Shown one piece after another: positions 7,807 to 16,825 of a DNA stretch of 34,395 nt; the first letter of the stretch is position 1, and the number at the start of each line of letters is the position of its first letter. The notes beneath the pieces were generated by a model. It was given only the letters and a program-made list of their open reading frames with translations, did not search any database and was not told the DNA's origin. The DNA comes from Desulfosporosinus sp. BRH_c37 (GTDB lineage Bacteria > Bacillota > Desulfitobacteriia > Desulfitobacteriales > Desulfitobacteriaceae). The stretch covers positions 1-34,395 of the forward strand of contig LOEW01000278.1 in NCBI GenBank assembly GCA_001516045.1, in the 5' to 3' direction. The position numbers and the translations under genes are program-made.

Positions 7807-9033
7807 TCAGATCACTTTAACCGGTGGTACTGCTAAACGAATTAGCACCCCTGAGAGCAAACAAAAAACTCCAAAATACGCAAATATAGGCGTGAAATTA
7901 CCTTTATTCATATCTATTAGATATCCGCTAAGAGACGGGCCCAGGATACCAGAAATAAAACCATACGCTGTAAAGATTAGACCAAATATTGCTCCGAAGT
8001 GTTTTAAGCCAAAACAATCAGTAACCAGTGGAGCCGATACAGCAAAAAGAGTTCCAAAAGCAAAACCTATAACTGCTACAAGTATAGCTATTGCTAACAG
8101 ATTTTGGGCTCCAATTAATACGAAATAAGCGACACCCGCGGCAAAAAAGGTTATACTCATGGTGACATTTCTACCTGCAATATCAGAAACAAAGCCTGTA
8201 ACAAGCCTGCTTAAACCACTCATAAGATTAAATGAGATCAAAACAAAGACAGCTTCACCCATAGAAAAGCCTTTAGAAAGTCCAAAATTCACTGAAAGAG
8301 TAACCATTCCAATTCCCGCTGCCCCCTGAAACACCCAAACCAACCAAAGGAACCAAAAAGATCTAGTTCTGACAGCTTGCTTTACAGTTAGTGAAACATT
8401 CTGCTTCAACTGGGGAACTACAGCTTTACTCGTCAAAGGTTCACTATCTTCAATGTTAAGCTTGACACGTTCCGGCACTTCAGTAAACTGTGCAGAAACA
8501 ATACCCACGATTAATACCAAGATAGCCACAAGTATATTCATAGATTGATAACCCATAGTTTTAAGCATACTGCTAAAAATCGGGGACATAATGGCAGCAG
8601 AGATACCGAAAATAAAATTAACAATCCCAGAAACCAACCCTCTTCGCTCAGGCCACCACCGCTGAACTGTTATCAAACTTGGAGTATAGATAAAACAGGA
8701 ACTTGTACCAGTCAAGAAAGCCCAAAGATAGATCATGTACAGGTTTGTGGCAAAGGTAGCTACTACTACTGCCAGGCTACATATTATTGAACCAATAATA
8801 ATCATAGCTCTTGTACCGATTTTTTCCTGCCATTTCCCTACCAGAAACATAAAAATCCCCAAAGAAAATAAAATAAAAAACAGGCAGTTACCGATTGCAC
8901 CCTTTCCCACATGAAACTGTTGCTGCCAAAATGGGCCCATTACACCGGTATAGCCAAAGATTAAGGCACCCGGCCAGAAGATAGCCACAGCGCTACCAAC
9001 TACAGCCATTATAGACCTGGTTCGCTTGTTCAT
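7807..9033 (-). CDS. MFS transporter, OFA (oxalate/formate antiporter) family
   Basis: A 408-residue membrane protein with about 12 hydrophobic helices in two halves of six, joined by a hydrophilic loop near residues 190-215. The first helix region FGYTGVMGPFWQQQFHVGKG and the segment LITVQRWWPERRGLVSG (the family's WFPxRRG-like motif) are typical of the OFA group, which moves oxalate, formate and other small carboxylates. LSRLVTGFVSDIAGRN is the second cytoplasmic-loop motif. The substrate cannot be told from sequence. AGGGA lies 6 bases before the ATG. The gene follows the YjgB-like lipoprotein gene by 96 bp and could be cotranscribed with it. Confidence 0.85.
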   Translation of the reverse strand: MNKRTRSIMAVVGSAVAIFWPGALIFGYTGVMGPFWQQQFHVGKGAIGNCLFFILFSLGIFMFLVGKWQEKIGTRAMIIIGSIICSLAVVVATFATNLYMIYLWAFLTGTSSCFIYTPSLITVQRWWPERRGLVSGIVNFIFGISAAIMSPIFSSMLKTMGYQSMNILVAILVLIVGIVSAQFTEVPERVKLNIEDSEPLTSKAVVPQLKQNVSLTVKQAVRTRSFWFLWLVWVFQGAAGIGMVTLSVNFGLSKGFSMGEAVFVLISFNLMSGLSRLVTGFVSDIAGRNVTMSITFFAAGVAYFVLIGAQNLLAIAILVAVIGFAFGTLFAVSAPLVTDCFGLKHFGAIFGLIFTAYGFISGILGPSLSGYLIDMNKGNFTPIFAYFGVFCLLSGVLIRLAVPPVKVI

Positions 9034-9129
9034 TAGAATCCCTCCGACTCTCCCATAATTCGATCACTCTCCTTTAAACTATTCTATCCTAAGATATCAG
9101 AATCCTTTAATTATTTAGATAATCGGAGT

Positions 9130-9786
9130 TTACCATTGCCGCCCTGGGTCATCCGCCATACTGTTTACTGTTCCTCGAGGATAAAGAACGAGATAATGAT
9201 CCAACATAGGATTAGAATTACTGGTAGTCGCTAGTGGGAATACAAATTCAATTTTATATTCCTGTCCCGCCGTATAGCCAATGATTTCCTCCCCGTTGAC
9301 TTTCACATCATAAGCCGGAGCTCCATAAACTTCTTTAATTTTGGCAAGGGAGAGTTTCTGTAACTGTTTGTCAAAAGATCGAACCTCAAAAATTTGGGAT
9401 CCTTTGTTAAAGCCAAATACCATTGCCTGTTTCAAATAGGTAGCATAGGTTCCTTTGGCAGCTGCAACCCATTCGGTATTATCCGGCTCCCCCCATTTAC
9501 TTGTTACATTTTCTAGCACGGTTGTCTTTACGGGAAAATCGCTGTTAATGACTTTTCCTTGCTCCGCTAATTGCCTCATATTTATCAATAACTCTTTAGT
9601 AGTATCTGTTTGAGTTGCCGGAGACGATGGAGATGGAGATGGAGATGGAGATGTTTGTGATGCTGAGCCAGGTTGCGCAGACGGATTAGCACTCTGTGAA
9701 TTTGATGGAGAACACCCTACAACCAATATTATAGAGAGTGCAGCGATCATCCACTTTAGGGTTTTTCTTCTAGCTAACATGATCAT
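9130..9786 (-). CDS. YjgB-like (DUF4309) lipoprotein
   Basis: A 218-residue exported lipoprotein. The signal sequence ends in the lipobox VVGCS, so the mature protein begins at cysteine 25. A low-complexity linker of Ser, Pro, Gln and Thr follows (about 30-60), encoded partly by a hexanucleotide repeat. The remaining domain (about 62-218; SKWGEPDNTEWV, IKEVYGAPAYD, EYKIEFVFP, LDHYLVLYP) matches the YjgB/DUF4309 family as I recognise it; its function is unknown. GGAGG lies 10 bases before the ATG. The gene is followed by the OFA transporter. Confidence 0.75.
   Translation of the reverse strand: MIMLARRKTLKWMIAALSIILVVGCSPSNSQSANPSAQPGSASQTSPSPSPSPSSPATQTDTTKELLINMRQLAEQGKVINSDFPVKTTVLENVTSKWGEPDNTEWVAAAKGTYATYLKQAMVFGFNKGSQIFEVRSFDKQLQKLSLAKIKEVYGAPAYDVKVNGEEIIGYTAGQEYKIEFVFPLATTSNSNPMLDHYLVLYPRGTVNSMADDPGRQW
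9626..9653. repeat. Hexanucleotide microsatellite (GATGGA) x4.7
   Basis: Four full GATGGA units plus GATG. On the coding (minus) strand they encode alternating Ser-Pro in the lipoprotein linker. Because the unit is 6 bp, length changes keep the frame and only alter the linker length. Confidence 0.9.
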
Positions 9787-9975
9787 CAGAATAATTCCTC
9801 CTTGAATTGAGTGATGTAGATATCACTCCCTTTATTTTAGTAGACGTAAGTATTAACGTTTTTCTGACGGTTACAATAGTTCCCACACTGTTTAATTAAA
9901 TCACTCGTACCATTGAAGACGGTGTCATAGAGCAATTCAAAACTATCACGGAATCCTCGAAAAGGTTAATACAAA

Positions 9976-9998
9976 AACACCGCATTTCTTGCGGTGTT
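9976..9998 (-). terminator. Intrinsic terminator after proA
   Basis: AACACCGCA and TGCGGTGTT form a 9-bp perfect stem with a 5-nt loop. On the minus strand it is followed by a T-rich tract (GTGTTTTTGT). It lies 30 bp beyond the proA stop. Confidence 0.85.
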
Positions 9999-10027
9999 CT
10001 GTGAGAATGCTAAGCGCCTTGAGTCCC

Positions 10028-11281
10028 TTATTTTACGATTTGTCCATCTCCATAAATCATGTACTTTATCGTGGTCAATTCTCTGAGGCCCATTGGCCCA
10101 CGAGCATGCAACTTTTGAGTACTTATTCCTATTTCCGCTCCAAAGCCGAAACGTCCTCCGTCCGTGAAACGTGTTGAGGCATTCACATAAACAGCGGCTG
10201 CATCAATTTCTCTCAAAAACCGTTGGGACCTCGAATAATTTTCGCTGATGATTGTTTCAGAATGCTTTGTACTGTATTGATAAATATGATCTAGTGCCCC
10301 ATCAAGACCTGGCACGACTTTAACACTTAATATCAGGTCAAGATGTTCTACACTCCAGTCTTCCGGAGCGGCAGGAACGGCATACGACAAAATTTCGCAC
10401 GTTTTTGGGCATCCCTTAATTTCGACCTGATGTCTCTTGAGCTCTTCCCCGATTAGTGGGAGAAAGTCTACAGCAATGGCTTCATCTACGAGCATAGTTT
10501 CCAAGGCATTACAGACCCCAGGATTTTGAGTCTTGGCATTAATGACAATGGGAATTGCCTTTTCGTAATCGGCATCTCGGTCAACAAAAGCATGACACAT
10601 TCCAGTCCCAGTTTCGATCACCGGTACCGTGGCATTTTGAACAACAGTTTGAATCAGCCCAGCTCCCCCTCTGGGGATTATGACATCCACATAATCATTC
10701 AAGCGCATCAGTTGCTGAACCCATTCTCGGTTGGTTTCTGTAATCAGTTGGATACATCCTGACGGCAATCCACTCTCTTCAGCGGCTCCCGCAATAACCC
10801 TTGCCAGGACTTTATTACTCTCTAAAGCCTCAGATCCGCCCCTCAGGATCACTACGTTGCCAGATTTCAAACACAAGGCTGCCGCATCAACTGTCACATT
10901 GGGTCGTGCTTCGTAGATCATCGCCACAACCCCTAAAGGAACACGTGTCTGCTGAATTCGCAAGCCATTCGGACGCGTCCACACTTCCCCTTCTCCCACA
11001 GGATCTCGTAAAGCTACCACTTCTTTAAGGGATTGACTAATCTGCGCAATGCTTATCGGGGTCAGCCTTAAGCGATTGACTAGGCTTTTCTTGAGCCCTT
11101 TCTCTTCTGCTGCTTGAACATCTAGGCTATTAGCCTTAAGGATTTCTTGCTCATTTTTTATCAGAGCCTCAGCCATTGCAAGTAAGGCGTTATTTTTCGA
11201 CTCGGTACTTGCAAAAGCCAATTGACGCGCAGCTTGCTTGGCTAAACGTCCAATCTCCAGTAATTCCGGGTGAAACACCAC
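10028..11281 (-). CDS. proA: Gamma-glutamyl phosphate reductase
   Basis: Reduces gamma-glutamyl phosphate to glutamate semialdehyde with NADPH, the second step of proline synthesis. Recognised by VPLGVVAMIYEARPNVTVDA, LKSGNVVILRGGSEA, DVIIPRGGAGLI, the catalytic-cysteine region NPGVCNALETMLVD, and the C-terminal FGFGAEIGISTQKLHARGPM. The start is GTG at 11281, with GGAGG 8 bases upstream, giving 417 residues, the usual ProA length; the upstream in-frame ATG at 11323 has no such support. No proB (glutamate 5-kinase) is adjacent, which is unusual since the two are often paired. It is a separate unit from the proline-degradation operon, with its own terminator. Confidence 0.95.
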   Translation of the reverse strand: MVFHPELLEIGRLAKQAARQLAFASTESKNNALLAMAEALIKNEQEILKANSLDVQAAEEKGLKKSLVNRLRLTPISIAQISQSLKEVVALRDPVGEGEVWTRPNGLRIQQTRVPLGVVAMIYEARPNVTVDAAALCLKSGNVVILRGGSEALESNKVLARVIAGAAEESGLPSGCIQLITETNREWVQQLMRLNDYVDVIIPRGGAGLIQTVVQNATVPVIETGTGMCHAFVDRDADYEKAIPIVINAKTQNPGVCNALETMLVDEAIAVDFLPLIGEELKRHQVEIKGCPKTCEILSYAVPAAPEDWSVEHLDLILSVKVVPGLDGALDHIYQYSTKHSETIISENYSRSQRFLREIDAAAVYVNASTRFTDGGRFGFGAEIGISTQKLHARGPMGLRELTTIKYMIYGDGQIVK

Positions 11282-11447
11282 ACTAATTTCCTCCCCTTCG
11301 TTTATTTGAATACTACATCTCATTTAGCTTAACTAAAATTTGTAACTGGTCCTACTAAATCCTTTCTTCCATTATAGCAGAGAATAGGCGGTGAGTTAAA
11401 GTAACTTACCTGCAATTAGGCGTCATAAACTTAGGTAGTAACAAAAA

Positions 11448-11477
11448 GACCTCAATGATTTTAAAGCCATTGAAGTC
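11448..11477 (-). terminator. Intrinsic terminator after pruA
   Basis: On the minus strand GACTTCAATG...CATTGAGGTC forms a roughly 10-bp stem with one mismatch, followed by TTTTTG. It lies about 60 bp beyond the pruA stop and ends the dehydrogenase operon. Confidence 0.8.
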
Positions 11478-11537
11478 TGAAATGGGTGTGCATTCACCAT
11501 AATTACTATCCTCGCTAGGTTGGAAAGAGCTCTAAGT

Positions 11538-13169
11538 TTATTTCTCTACCATATAAGGATAGCTAACTACTGTGCGTGGTACTAATGTTTCTTTAATGGT
11601 GCGTTGACTCATCCAACGATATAGGTTGATTGCGCTACCAGCTTTATCATTCGTTCCTGATCCACGGCTACCACCAAATGGTTGTTGTCCAACAATTGCA
11701 CCAGTTGGTTTATCGTTAATATAGAAGTTACCCGCTGCATGATCCAGCACTTTTGCTATCTTGCTAATTGCTGTCCTGTCTTGAGCAAATAAAGCACCTG
11801 TCAACCCATAGATGGTTGTTGTATCGCAAGCTTTTAGTGTTTCTTCTAATTGATCGTTCGGATAAACATAAATGGTCATAACCGGCCCAAAGATTTCTTC
11901 TACCATCGTCTTGAAGGTAGGTGTCTTTGCTAAAATTACTGTAGGCTCTACAAAGTATCCTACACTGTCCTCGCATCCACCACCAATAATGATTTCGGCA
12001 TCATTCGATTCCCTCGCATACTCAAGATACTTTTGAATATTCTTGAACGATTTGTGATCAATTACAGCATTCATGAGGTTTGTAAAGTCACGAACATCAC
12101 CCATCTTAAGCTTTCCAACTTCTTCTTCAAGACGCCTTTTTAATTCGCCCCATAGACTTTCAGGAATGTAAGCACGGGATGCTGCCGAACATTTTTGTCC
12201 TTGGTATTCGAAAGCACCAAGAATGATTGCACAGGTAAGTGCTTCACTATCTGCGGATTCATGAGCAAAGATAAAGTCTTTACCACCTGTCTCACCCACA
12301 AGACGAGGATAGGTAACATACTTATCAATGTTTTCACCAACTTGATTCCAAATGCTGTTGAATACGGCTGTAGACCCTGTGAAATGAAATCCTGCCATCT
12401 TAGGGTGACTAACAACAACCTTACCAAAGTCAACACCTCTACAAGGTACAAAGTTGATTACGCCGGCAGGTAACCCAGCTTCCATAAGAATTTGCATGAA
12501 GTAGTAGTTTGAAAGTACAGATGTTGAGGATGGTTTCCATAAAACAGTGTTACCGCACATAGCTGGAGCAGTAGGAAGATTACCACCAATTGCTGTAAAG
12601 TTGAAAGGTGTAATTGCTGCAACAAAGCCATCAAGTGCCCGATATTCTACACGATTCCAAACACCATTTGAGTTGTTCGGTTGTTGTTTGTATATCTCTT
12701 GGACGTAGTAAGTATTAAAACGAAGGAAATCCGCTAATTCACAGATAACATCGATTTCTGCCTGGTAAGGATTCTTGCTTTGTCCAAGCATACAAGAAGC
12801 CGATAATTTAGCGCTGTATTTTCCTGTCAATAAATCTGCAGCTTTTAAGAAAATAGTAGCTCTATGCTCCCAAGGCATGTTTTCCCATTCTGCTCTTGCT
12901 GCTTCGGCAGCTTCGATTGCCATAAGCAGTTCTTTCTCACTAGCGACACAATACTCGCCAAGTACTTTTTGATGATCATGAGGGCAAATCATTTTAGCTT
13001 TATTTTCTGTACGTATTTCTTTTCCGCCAATAATAATCGGTATTTCAACTGGGTTAACTAATTGTCTTTCAAGTTCTGCCTTTAAAGCAGTTCGTTCAGG
13101 TGATCCCGGCAAATAACCTTTTACAGGTTCATTTTCTGGAAATTTAATTTGGAAATATGCATTATTCAT
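11538..13169 (-). CDS. pruA: 1-pyrroline-5-carboxylate dehydrogenase
   Basis: NAD-dependent aldehyde dehydrogenase that oxidises glutamate semialdehyde (from P5C) to glutamate, the last step of proline catabolism. At 543 residues it matches the long single-domain P5CDH form. The general-base glutamate is in LVGETGGKDF (E293), the catalytic cysteine in GQKCSAASRAY (C327), and the cofactor segments are TPFNFTAIGGNLPTAP and GFHFTGSTAVF; the C-terminal PFGGSRGSGTNDKAG is typical of the family. It is the last gene of the operon, 39 bp after the flavoprotein gene, preceded by AGGAGG. Its partners produce P5C from proline, so the operon as a whole would convert proline to glutamate (inference). Confidence 0.93.
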   Translation of the reverse strand: MNNAYFQIKFPENEPVKGYLPGSPERTALKAELERQLVNPVEIPIIIGGKEIRTENKAKMICPHDHQKVLGEYCVASEKELLMAIEAAEAARAEWENMPWEHRATIFLKAADLLTGKYSAKLSASCMLGQSKNPYQAEIDVICELADFLRFNTYYVQEIYKQQPNNSNGVWNRVEYRALDGFVAAITPFNFTAIGGNLPTAPAMCGNTVLWKPSSTSVLSNYYFMQILMEAGLPAGVINFVPCRGVDFGKVVVSHPKMAGFHFTGSTAVFNSIWNQVGENIDKYVTYPRLVGETGGKDFIFAHESADSEALTCAIILGAFEYQGQKCSAASRAYIPESLWGELKRRLEEEVGKLKMGDVRDFTNLMNAVIDHKSFKNIQKYLEYARESNDAEIIIGGGCEDSVGYFVEPTVILAKTPTFKTMVEEIFGPVMTIYVYPNDQLEETLKACDTTTIYGLTGALFAQDRTAISKIAKVLDHAAGNFYINDKPTGAIVGQQPFGGSRGSGTNDKAGSAINLYRWMSQRTIKETLVPRTVVSYPYMVEK

Positions 13170-13208
13170 TAACTATCATTCCTCCTTGTGTAATTTATAA
13201 AGACATAG

Positions 13209-14357
13209 TTATACCACGGCAGGTTCAAGTAACAATTCTCCCCTGCGGAAGCGGTCCAAACCAAAGCGTTCTATTGGCATGAAACTCTCTTGGCCAAGAA
13301 TCTTTTGGGCCAAGAGTACTGCCGTCTGAGGACCAACCATGAAACCATGGCCACTAAAGCCTGCTGCCACCCACATCCCTTTGGCTTCTGGAATTTCATC
13401 CAAGATCGGATTGGCATCCGGACTCATATCATAAAGACCTGACCACTGACGAACAACGCGCAAGTTTTTTAAAAGTGGCAAGACGGTGGTTGCTTGGCGA
13501 GCGACATCCTCTAAGAACTCCCAGCTGGAATTAATGTTGAAATCTTTGGGTTCGTGGGGATCACCCACACCCATGATAAAACTGCCATGGGGAGTCTGCT
13601 GACAGTATAAGCGATGGTGGAGAGAAATGACCATCGGTCCTTGGCACGGTTCAACCGGTTCGGTAACCAGAGCTTGGTGTCGCTGGGGATAGAGAGGCAG
13701 TTCGAAACCGGCCATTGCGCAGAGGGTGCCTGCCGCATATCCACAGGCATTAATCACGATTGGGGTATCGATATCTCCTTTAGTGGTCTGAACGGCGGAG
13801 ACTTTTCCTTTTTCCTTTTTTAGGCCTGTGACTGAGGTATAGGTCTCGAATTTCACTCCCAGCCGACTAGCTGCTTTATAATAGGCATCCACCACATGAA
13901 ACGGGTTGGCGTGTCCGTCCGTCTGACAGAACGTGGCTCCAACCAAGCCATTGATGTTCAAATGGGGCACAATCTCCAGAGCTTCTAAAGGAGTAACCAT
14001 TTTCGTTGGAATCCCCAGACTATGCTGCACAGCAACATTTTTTTTGTACTGGTTCCATTCGTTTTGCGTGTAGGAAACCATCAAGTAACCGCCTTGCTTG
14101 AATTCGATATCCCGATCATATTCAAGTTCTTCGTTCATACTCTCAAATCGTTTCACACTGTCCCGGGCAAGAATGGCGTTGGTTTCCGTTCCCCACTGTT
14201 GGCGAACTCCGGCACCGCACCGACCGGTTGCTCCAGAAGAAAGATACCGTTTCTCAAGCACCACAATGTCTTTCACCCCACGAACGGCCAGTTCATAAGC
14301 CACCGCACAGCCAATAATCCCGCCTCCGATAATGACGACGTTAGCAAGTTTTTGCAA
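13209..14357 (-). CDS. FAD-dependent amino acid dehydrogenase, catalytic (beta) subunit
   Basis: A DAO-fold flavoprotein of about 382 residues. The N-terminal dinucleotide-binding motif VVIIGGGIIGCAVAYELA is clear, followed by GATGRCGAGVRQQWGT, a central INACGYAAGTL and the C-terminal WVAAGFSGHGFMVGP. This is the type that oxidises proline, sarcosine or glycine in multi-subunit enzymes (HcnC, dye-linked L-proline dehydrogenase beta, SoxB-like). With pruA next to it, proline or hydroxyproline is the best guess. TTG at 14357 is favoured: GGGGGG lies 8 bases upstream and it follows the previous stop by one base; GTG at 14366 is the alternative. Electrons would pass to the FeS and FAD partner subunits encoded upstream. 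Confidence 0.85.
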   Translation of the reverse strand: MQKLANVVIIGGGIIGCAVAYELAVRGVKDIVVLEKRYLSSGATGRCGAGVRQQWGTETNAILARDSVKRFESMNEELEYDRDIEFKQGGYLMVSYTQNEWNQYKKNVAVQHSLGIPTKMVTPLEALEIVPHLNINGLVGATFCQTDGHANPFHVVDAYYKAASRLGVKFETYTSVTGLKKEKGKVSAVQTTKGDIDTPIVINACGYAAGTLCAMAGFELPLYPQRHQALVTEPVEPCQGPMVISLHHRLYCQQTPHGSFIMGVGDPHEPKDFNINSSWEFLEDVARQATTVLPLLKNLRVVRQWSGLYDMSPDANPILDEIPEAKGMWVAAGFSGHGFMVGPQTAVLLAQKILGQESFMPIERFGLDRFRRGELLLEPAVV

Positions 14358-14358
14358 T

Positions 14359-14628
14359 TTATTCACCCCCCGCAAAAGTTCCCAGTTTCACTGGCTTTAC
14401 AGGTGCACGGAAAGTAGGCATCAAAACTTCTCCTACAGGAATTCCGTAAGCTTTTGCAAGTTCCTGGGCAATCAGCATCCGACAAGTACGTCCCTGACAG
14501 GGACCCATTCCTGCACGGATAACCCGTTTAATCTCATCAATGGTGCGGTAACCTTGGCTGATCAGTGACTTAATCTCATCTAGAGTGATGTCTTCACATC
14601 GGCAAATAATCGTTTCACTAGTTTGCAT
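14359..14628 (-). CDS. BFD-like [2Fe-2S] subunit of the dehydrogenase
   Basis: An 89-residue protein with a bacterioferritin-associated-ferredoxin-like [2Fe-2S] fold. Two cysteines are in ICRCEDITLDEIKSLI and two in GMGPCQGRTCRMLI. In HcnB-type enzymes this domain is fused to the C-terminus of the FAD/NAD subunit; here it is a separate gene. ATG at 14628 has GGGAGGG 7 bases upstream and overlaps the end of the preceding 4Fe-4S gene by 11 bp, suggesting translational coupling. It probably carries electrons between the flavins. Confidence 0.85.
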   Translation of the reverse strand: MQTSETIICRCEDITLDEIKSLISQGYRTIDEIKRVIRAGMGPCQGRTCRMLIAQELAKAYGIPVGEVLMPTFRAPVKPVKLGTFAGGE

Positions 14629-15121
14629 GTCGAATCCCTCCCAAACTAATACCGCGCACATCCATAGCCAGCTCTTTGGGAACGACCAACCATATAGTAA
14701 AGGTCTTATTTTTCTGACCGCCCGACTGCACTCTGTTTACTTTAAAGGTGCCGAGTTCTTCCCCGGCTCGATTCAAGCCAACCACCTCGTCACCAGCTTG
14801 AGGTACCGGAACATATTCAAAGGGAATCCTGACGATGGCTTCTTTATCGCTGTAGGATGTATCAACTATGAAGATGGCCAGCCCTGGACAGCGACTAAGG
14901 CAGACACCGCAGCCGTTACATAGATCAAAGTCCAGTTTTGGGAGATTATTAATATCTTCCATCGGCTGAATTGCACCTTGCTTGCAGGCTTCCGAGCAGG
15001 GATTGCAGGGAATCTCCTGAAAGCACTCGATGATGGCTACGGGACCTCTATTAAGTCTTCCCTCAGAAGGAGTAACTGTTTTCACGTCTTCTAAGGTTGG
15101 AACTCCAGTTTTGTTCAACAT
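14618..15121 (-). CDS. 4Fe-4S ferredoxin-type subunit of the dehydrogenase
   Basis: A 167-residue iron-sulfur protein. One cysteine set is C-F-Q-E-I-P-C-N-P-C-S-E-A-C and the other C-N-G-C-G-V-C-L-S-R-C-P, the latter a classical 4Fe-4S motif; the first is irregular. The C-terminal half has no cysteines and reads as a small beta-rich domain (EYVPVPQAGDEVVGLNRAGE). It overlaps the FAD subunit gene upstream by 7 bp and the BFD gene downstream by 11 bp, so the genes are tightly coupled. A dedicated ferredoxin subunit suggests the enzyme hands electrons to a ferredoxin or quinone pool rather than to oxygen (inference). Confidence 0.85.
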   Translation of the reverse strand: MLNKTGVPTLEDVKTVTPSEGRLNRGPVAIIECFQEIPCNPCSEACKQGAIQPMEDINNLPKLDFDLCNGCGVCLSRCPGLAIFIVDTSYSDKEAIVRIPFEYVPVPQAGDEVVGLNRAGEELGTFKVNRVQSGGQKNKTFTIWLVVPKELAMDVRGISLGGIRHAN

Positions 15122-16209
15122 ACTACTCCCCCCTTGTCCATCAATTTCTTAATCCCGTTTACCGTCTTTTGTCCAGCTGGACCAGCACGAAGTTCACTTA
15201 ACTCAGCTAAGGCTTCTGCTTGAAGTTTAGGAGCCACATCGTTTCCATACCCCAAACTGTAGGCAGCACTAACCCCCGCCAAACGACCTTCCACCATGGC
15301 AGAACTGGCTTCTTCAACTCCACTAACGTCCCCAGCGACATAGAGTCCCGAGCGGGTGGTTTCCAGGTATTTATTTCTAAGGGGTACATGGCCGGAAAGC
15401 TCCGGCACATATTTCATCTGGCAGTCCGCTTGGAAGCAAAGCTCGGTTAACGGACTCAAGCCTACGGCCAGACAGATTACATCCACTTTAAGGTCCTGTT
15501 CGGTCCCGGGAATAGGTTGCCAGTTCTCGTCAAGTTTACAGATCAAGGCACCTTCAACGCTTTCCTGACCGTATGCTTCTATAATGGTATGTGAGGTTAA
15601 AATCGGTACGCCAGTGCGTCGAACCTTGGAAGCATGTACAAGATAACCTCCTATGGTCGGTGCAGCTTCAATGATCGCAGCGACTTCTACTCCCGCCTGC
15701 AACATTTGGTAGGAGACAATCAGTCCAATATTGCCCGCGCCGATCATTAGCACGCGTTGTCCTGGGACAATACCATACACGTTCATCAGGGTTTGCACAG
15801 CACCAGCCCCATAGATACCGGGCAAGTCGTTATTGGGGAAGGCAATCATTTTTTCGGAAGCGCCGGTTGCCACAATAATTCGTTCCGGATTGATTTTCAG
15901 GTGTTTGCCTTTGCCCTCAGCGGTGACCACACCATCTTCATAAATTCCTAGAACGGTAGTGTCAGCCCACACTTCAACCTTGGAATCATTTTCACACTGC
16001 TCAATAAGAAAACTGCCAATCTGATAACCACGATCACCGGCGTACTGTTTTTTCGAGCCAAAGAATTTATGCGTCTGTTTGACCAATTGACCGCCGGGTT
16101 TATCATCTCGTTCTAAGACAAGGACACTGGCACCTAAGCCAGCAGCTGCAGCGGCAGCACTCAGACCGGCTGGTCCCCCACCAATGATGAGAATCTCTAC
16201 CTCTTTCAC
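15115..16209 (-). CDS. FAD/NAD(P)-dependent oxidoreductase subunit (alpha) of the dehydrogenase
   Basis: A 364-residue two-dinucleotide-domain flavoprotein. The FAD motif LIIGGGPAGLSAAAAAAGLG is at the N-terminus, PERIIVATGAS marks the middle, RVLMIGAGNIGLIVSYQML is the second nucleotide-binding site, and GLYVAGDVSGVEEASSAMVE completes the FAD site. It lacks the C-terminal BFD domain of HcnB, which is instead encoded two genes downstream. It begins with GTG overlapping the stop of the preceding gene (GTGA). In related heteromeric proline dehydrogenases this subunit gives a diaphorase activity; in vivo acceptor unknown. Confidence 0.88.
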   Translation of the reverse strand: MKEVEILIIGGGPAGLSAAAAAAGLGASVLVLERDDKPGGQLVKQTHKFFGSKKQYAGDRGYQIGSFLIEQCENDSKVEVWADTTVLGIYEDGVVTAEGKGKHLKINPERIIVATGASEKMIAFPNNDLPGIYGAGAVQTLMNVYGIVPGQRVLMIGAGNIGLIVSYQMLQAGVEVAAIIEAAPTIGGYLVHASKVRRTGVPILTSHTIIEAYGQESVEGALICKLDENWQPIPGTEQDLKVDVICLAVGLSPLTELCFQADCQMKYVPELSGHVPLRNKYLETTRSGLYVAGDVSGVEEASSAMVEGRLAGVSAAYSLGYGNDVAPKLQAEALAELSELRAGPAGQKTVNGIKKLMDKGGVVC

Positions 16210-16511
16210 TTTAGGCGCCCCTTTCCCCGCTGAGTTTCTACCCTCATGCCAGACTTTAATTTTTCCACACAGATTCTGACATTGGGTTCCCCGTCAACAA
16301 CCATCAAACAGGACGAACAGTTGCCGATAGCGCAGAAGAGACCCCGCGGCCGATGCATTTTATGGCTGTGGCCCAAAACTTTAACCCCCACTGCATGTAA
16401 GGCAGCTGCTATGGTCTCGCCTGCCAAGCCCTTAAGTTCCTGCCCATCGAAGGAGAAGGTAACCTCTTCTCCACGTTGAAAGTCTAAAATTGGATGCTCG
16501 GTGATTCGCAT
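16206..16511 (-). CDS. [2Fe-2S] ferredoxin-like subunit (Fer2_4 / HcnA type)
   Basis: A 101-residue protein of the Fer2_4 type found at the N-terminus of sarcosine oxidase alpha and as HcnA. The cluster-binding region is GLFCAIGNCSSCLMVVDGEP with the last cysteine in VRICVEKLKSG; the N-terminal FDGQELKGLAGETIAAALHA forms the beta-grasp core. It is the first gene of the dehydrogenase operon, about 83 bp downstream of the sigma-54-type promoter, and overlaps the next gene by 4 bp. Confidence 0.87.
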   Translation of the reverse strand: MRITEHPILDFQRGEEVTFSFDGQELKGLAGETIAAALHAVGVKVLGHSHKMHRPRGLFCAIGNCSSCLMVVDGEPNVRICVEKLKSGMRVETQRGKGRLK

Positions 16512-16593
16512 TAAAACTCACTCTCCCAGTTATGTAAATATCCTTATCCAGCAAACTTGGGTAATCCATCAAGCCCTATCCAATAATTATTGT

Positions 16594-16610
16594 TGCAACT
16601 TTCATACCAA
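16594..16610 (-). promoter_or_regulatory. Sigma-54 promoter of the proline dehydrogenase-like operon
   Basis: On the minus strand the sequence TTGGTATGAAAGTTGCA fits the sigma-54 consensus YTGGYAYRNNNNTTGCW at every defined position, with GG and GC at the required spacing. It lies 83 bp upstream of the first gene of the operon, and the next gene upstream encodes a sigma-54-dependent activator. A possible half-site CTGCAATTTTAA near 16672 partly resembles the palindrome at 18895-18927, but this is weak. Confidence 0.8.
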
Positions 16611-16746
16611 ATTTTATACCATTGCCCTAGTGAGAGAGATTTTATTGATTGTTAAACACGAGAGGCGAAATCCTGCAATTTTAAAGGATAATTGGCCGAA
16701 AGGCAAGGGTCAGAATCGATAATATCTGAAAAAAAACGAAAAAAAA

Positions 16747-16762
16747 GCTCCCCACAGGGAGT
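16747..16762 (-). terminator. Intrinsic terminator downstream of the sigma-54 activator gene
   Basis: On the minus strand ACTCCC-TGTG-GGGAGC is followed by eight T. It would end transcripts coming from the activator gene, which stops at 17127, after they cross the omega-RNA-like element. Confidence 0.75.
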
Positions 16763-16825
16763 TATAAATTTTTATATAGTAACATGTTTGTAAGGAACCA
16801 CACCGGAAATGTGTACAAATATCTG

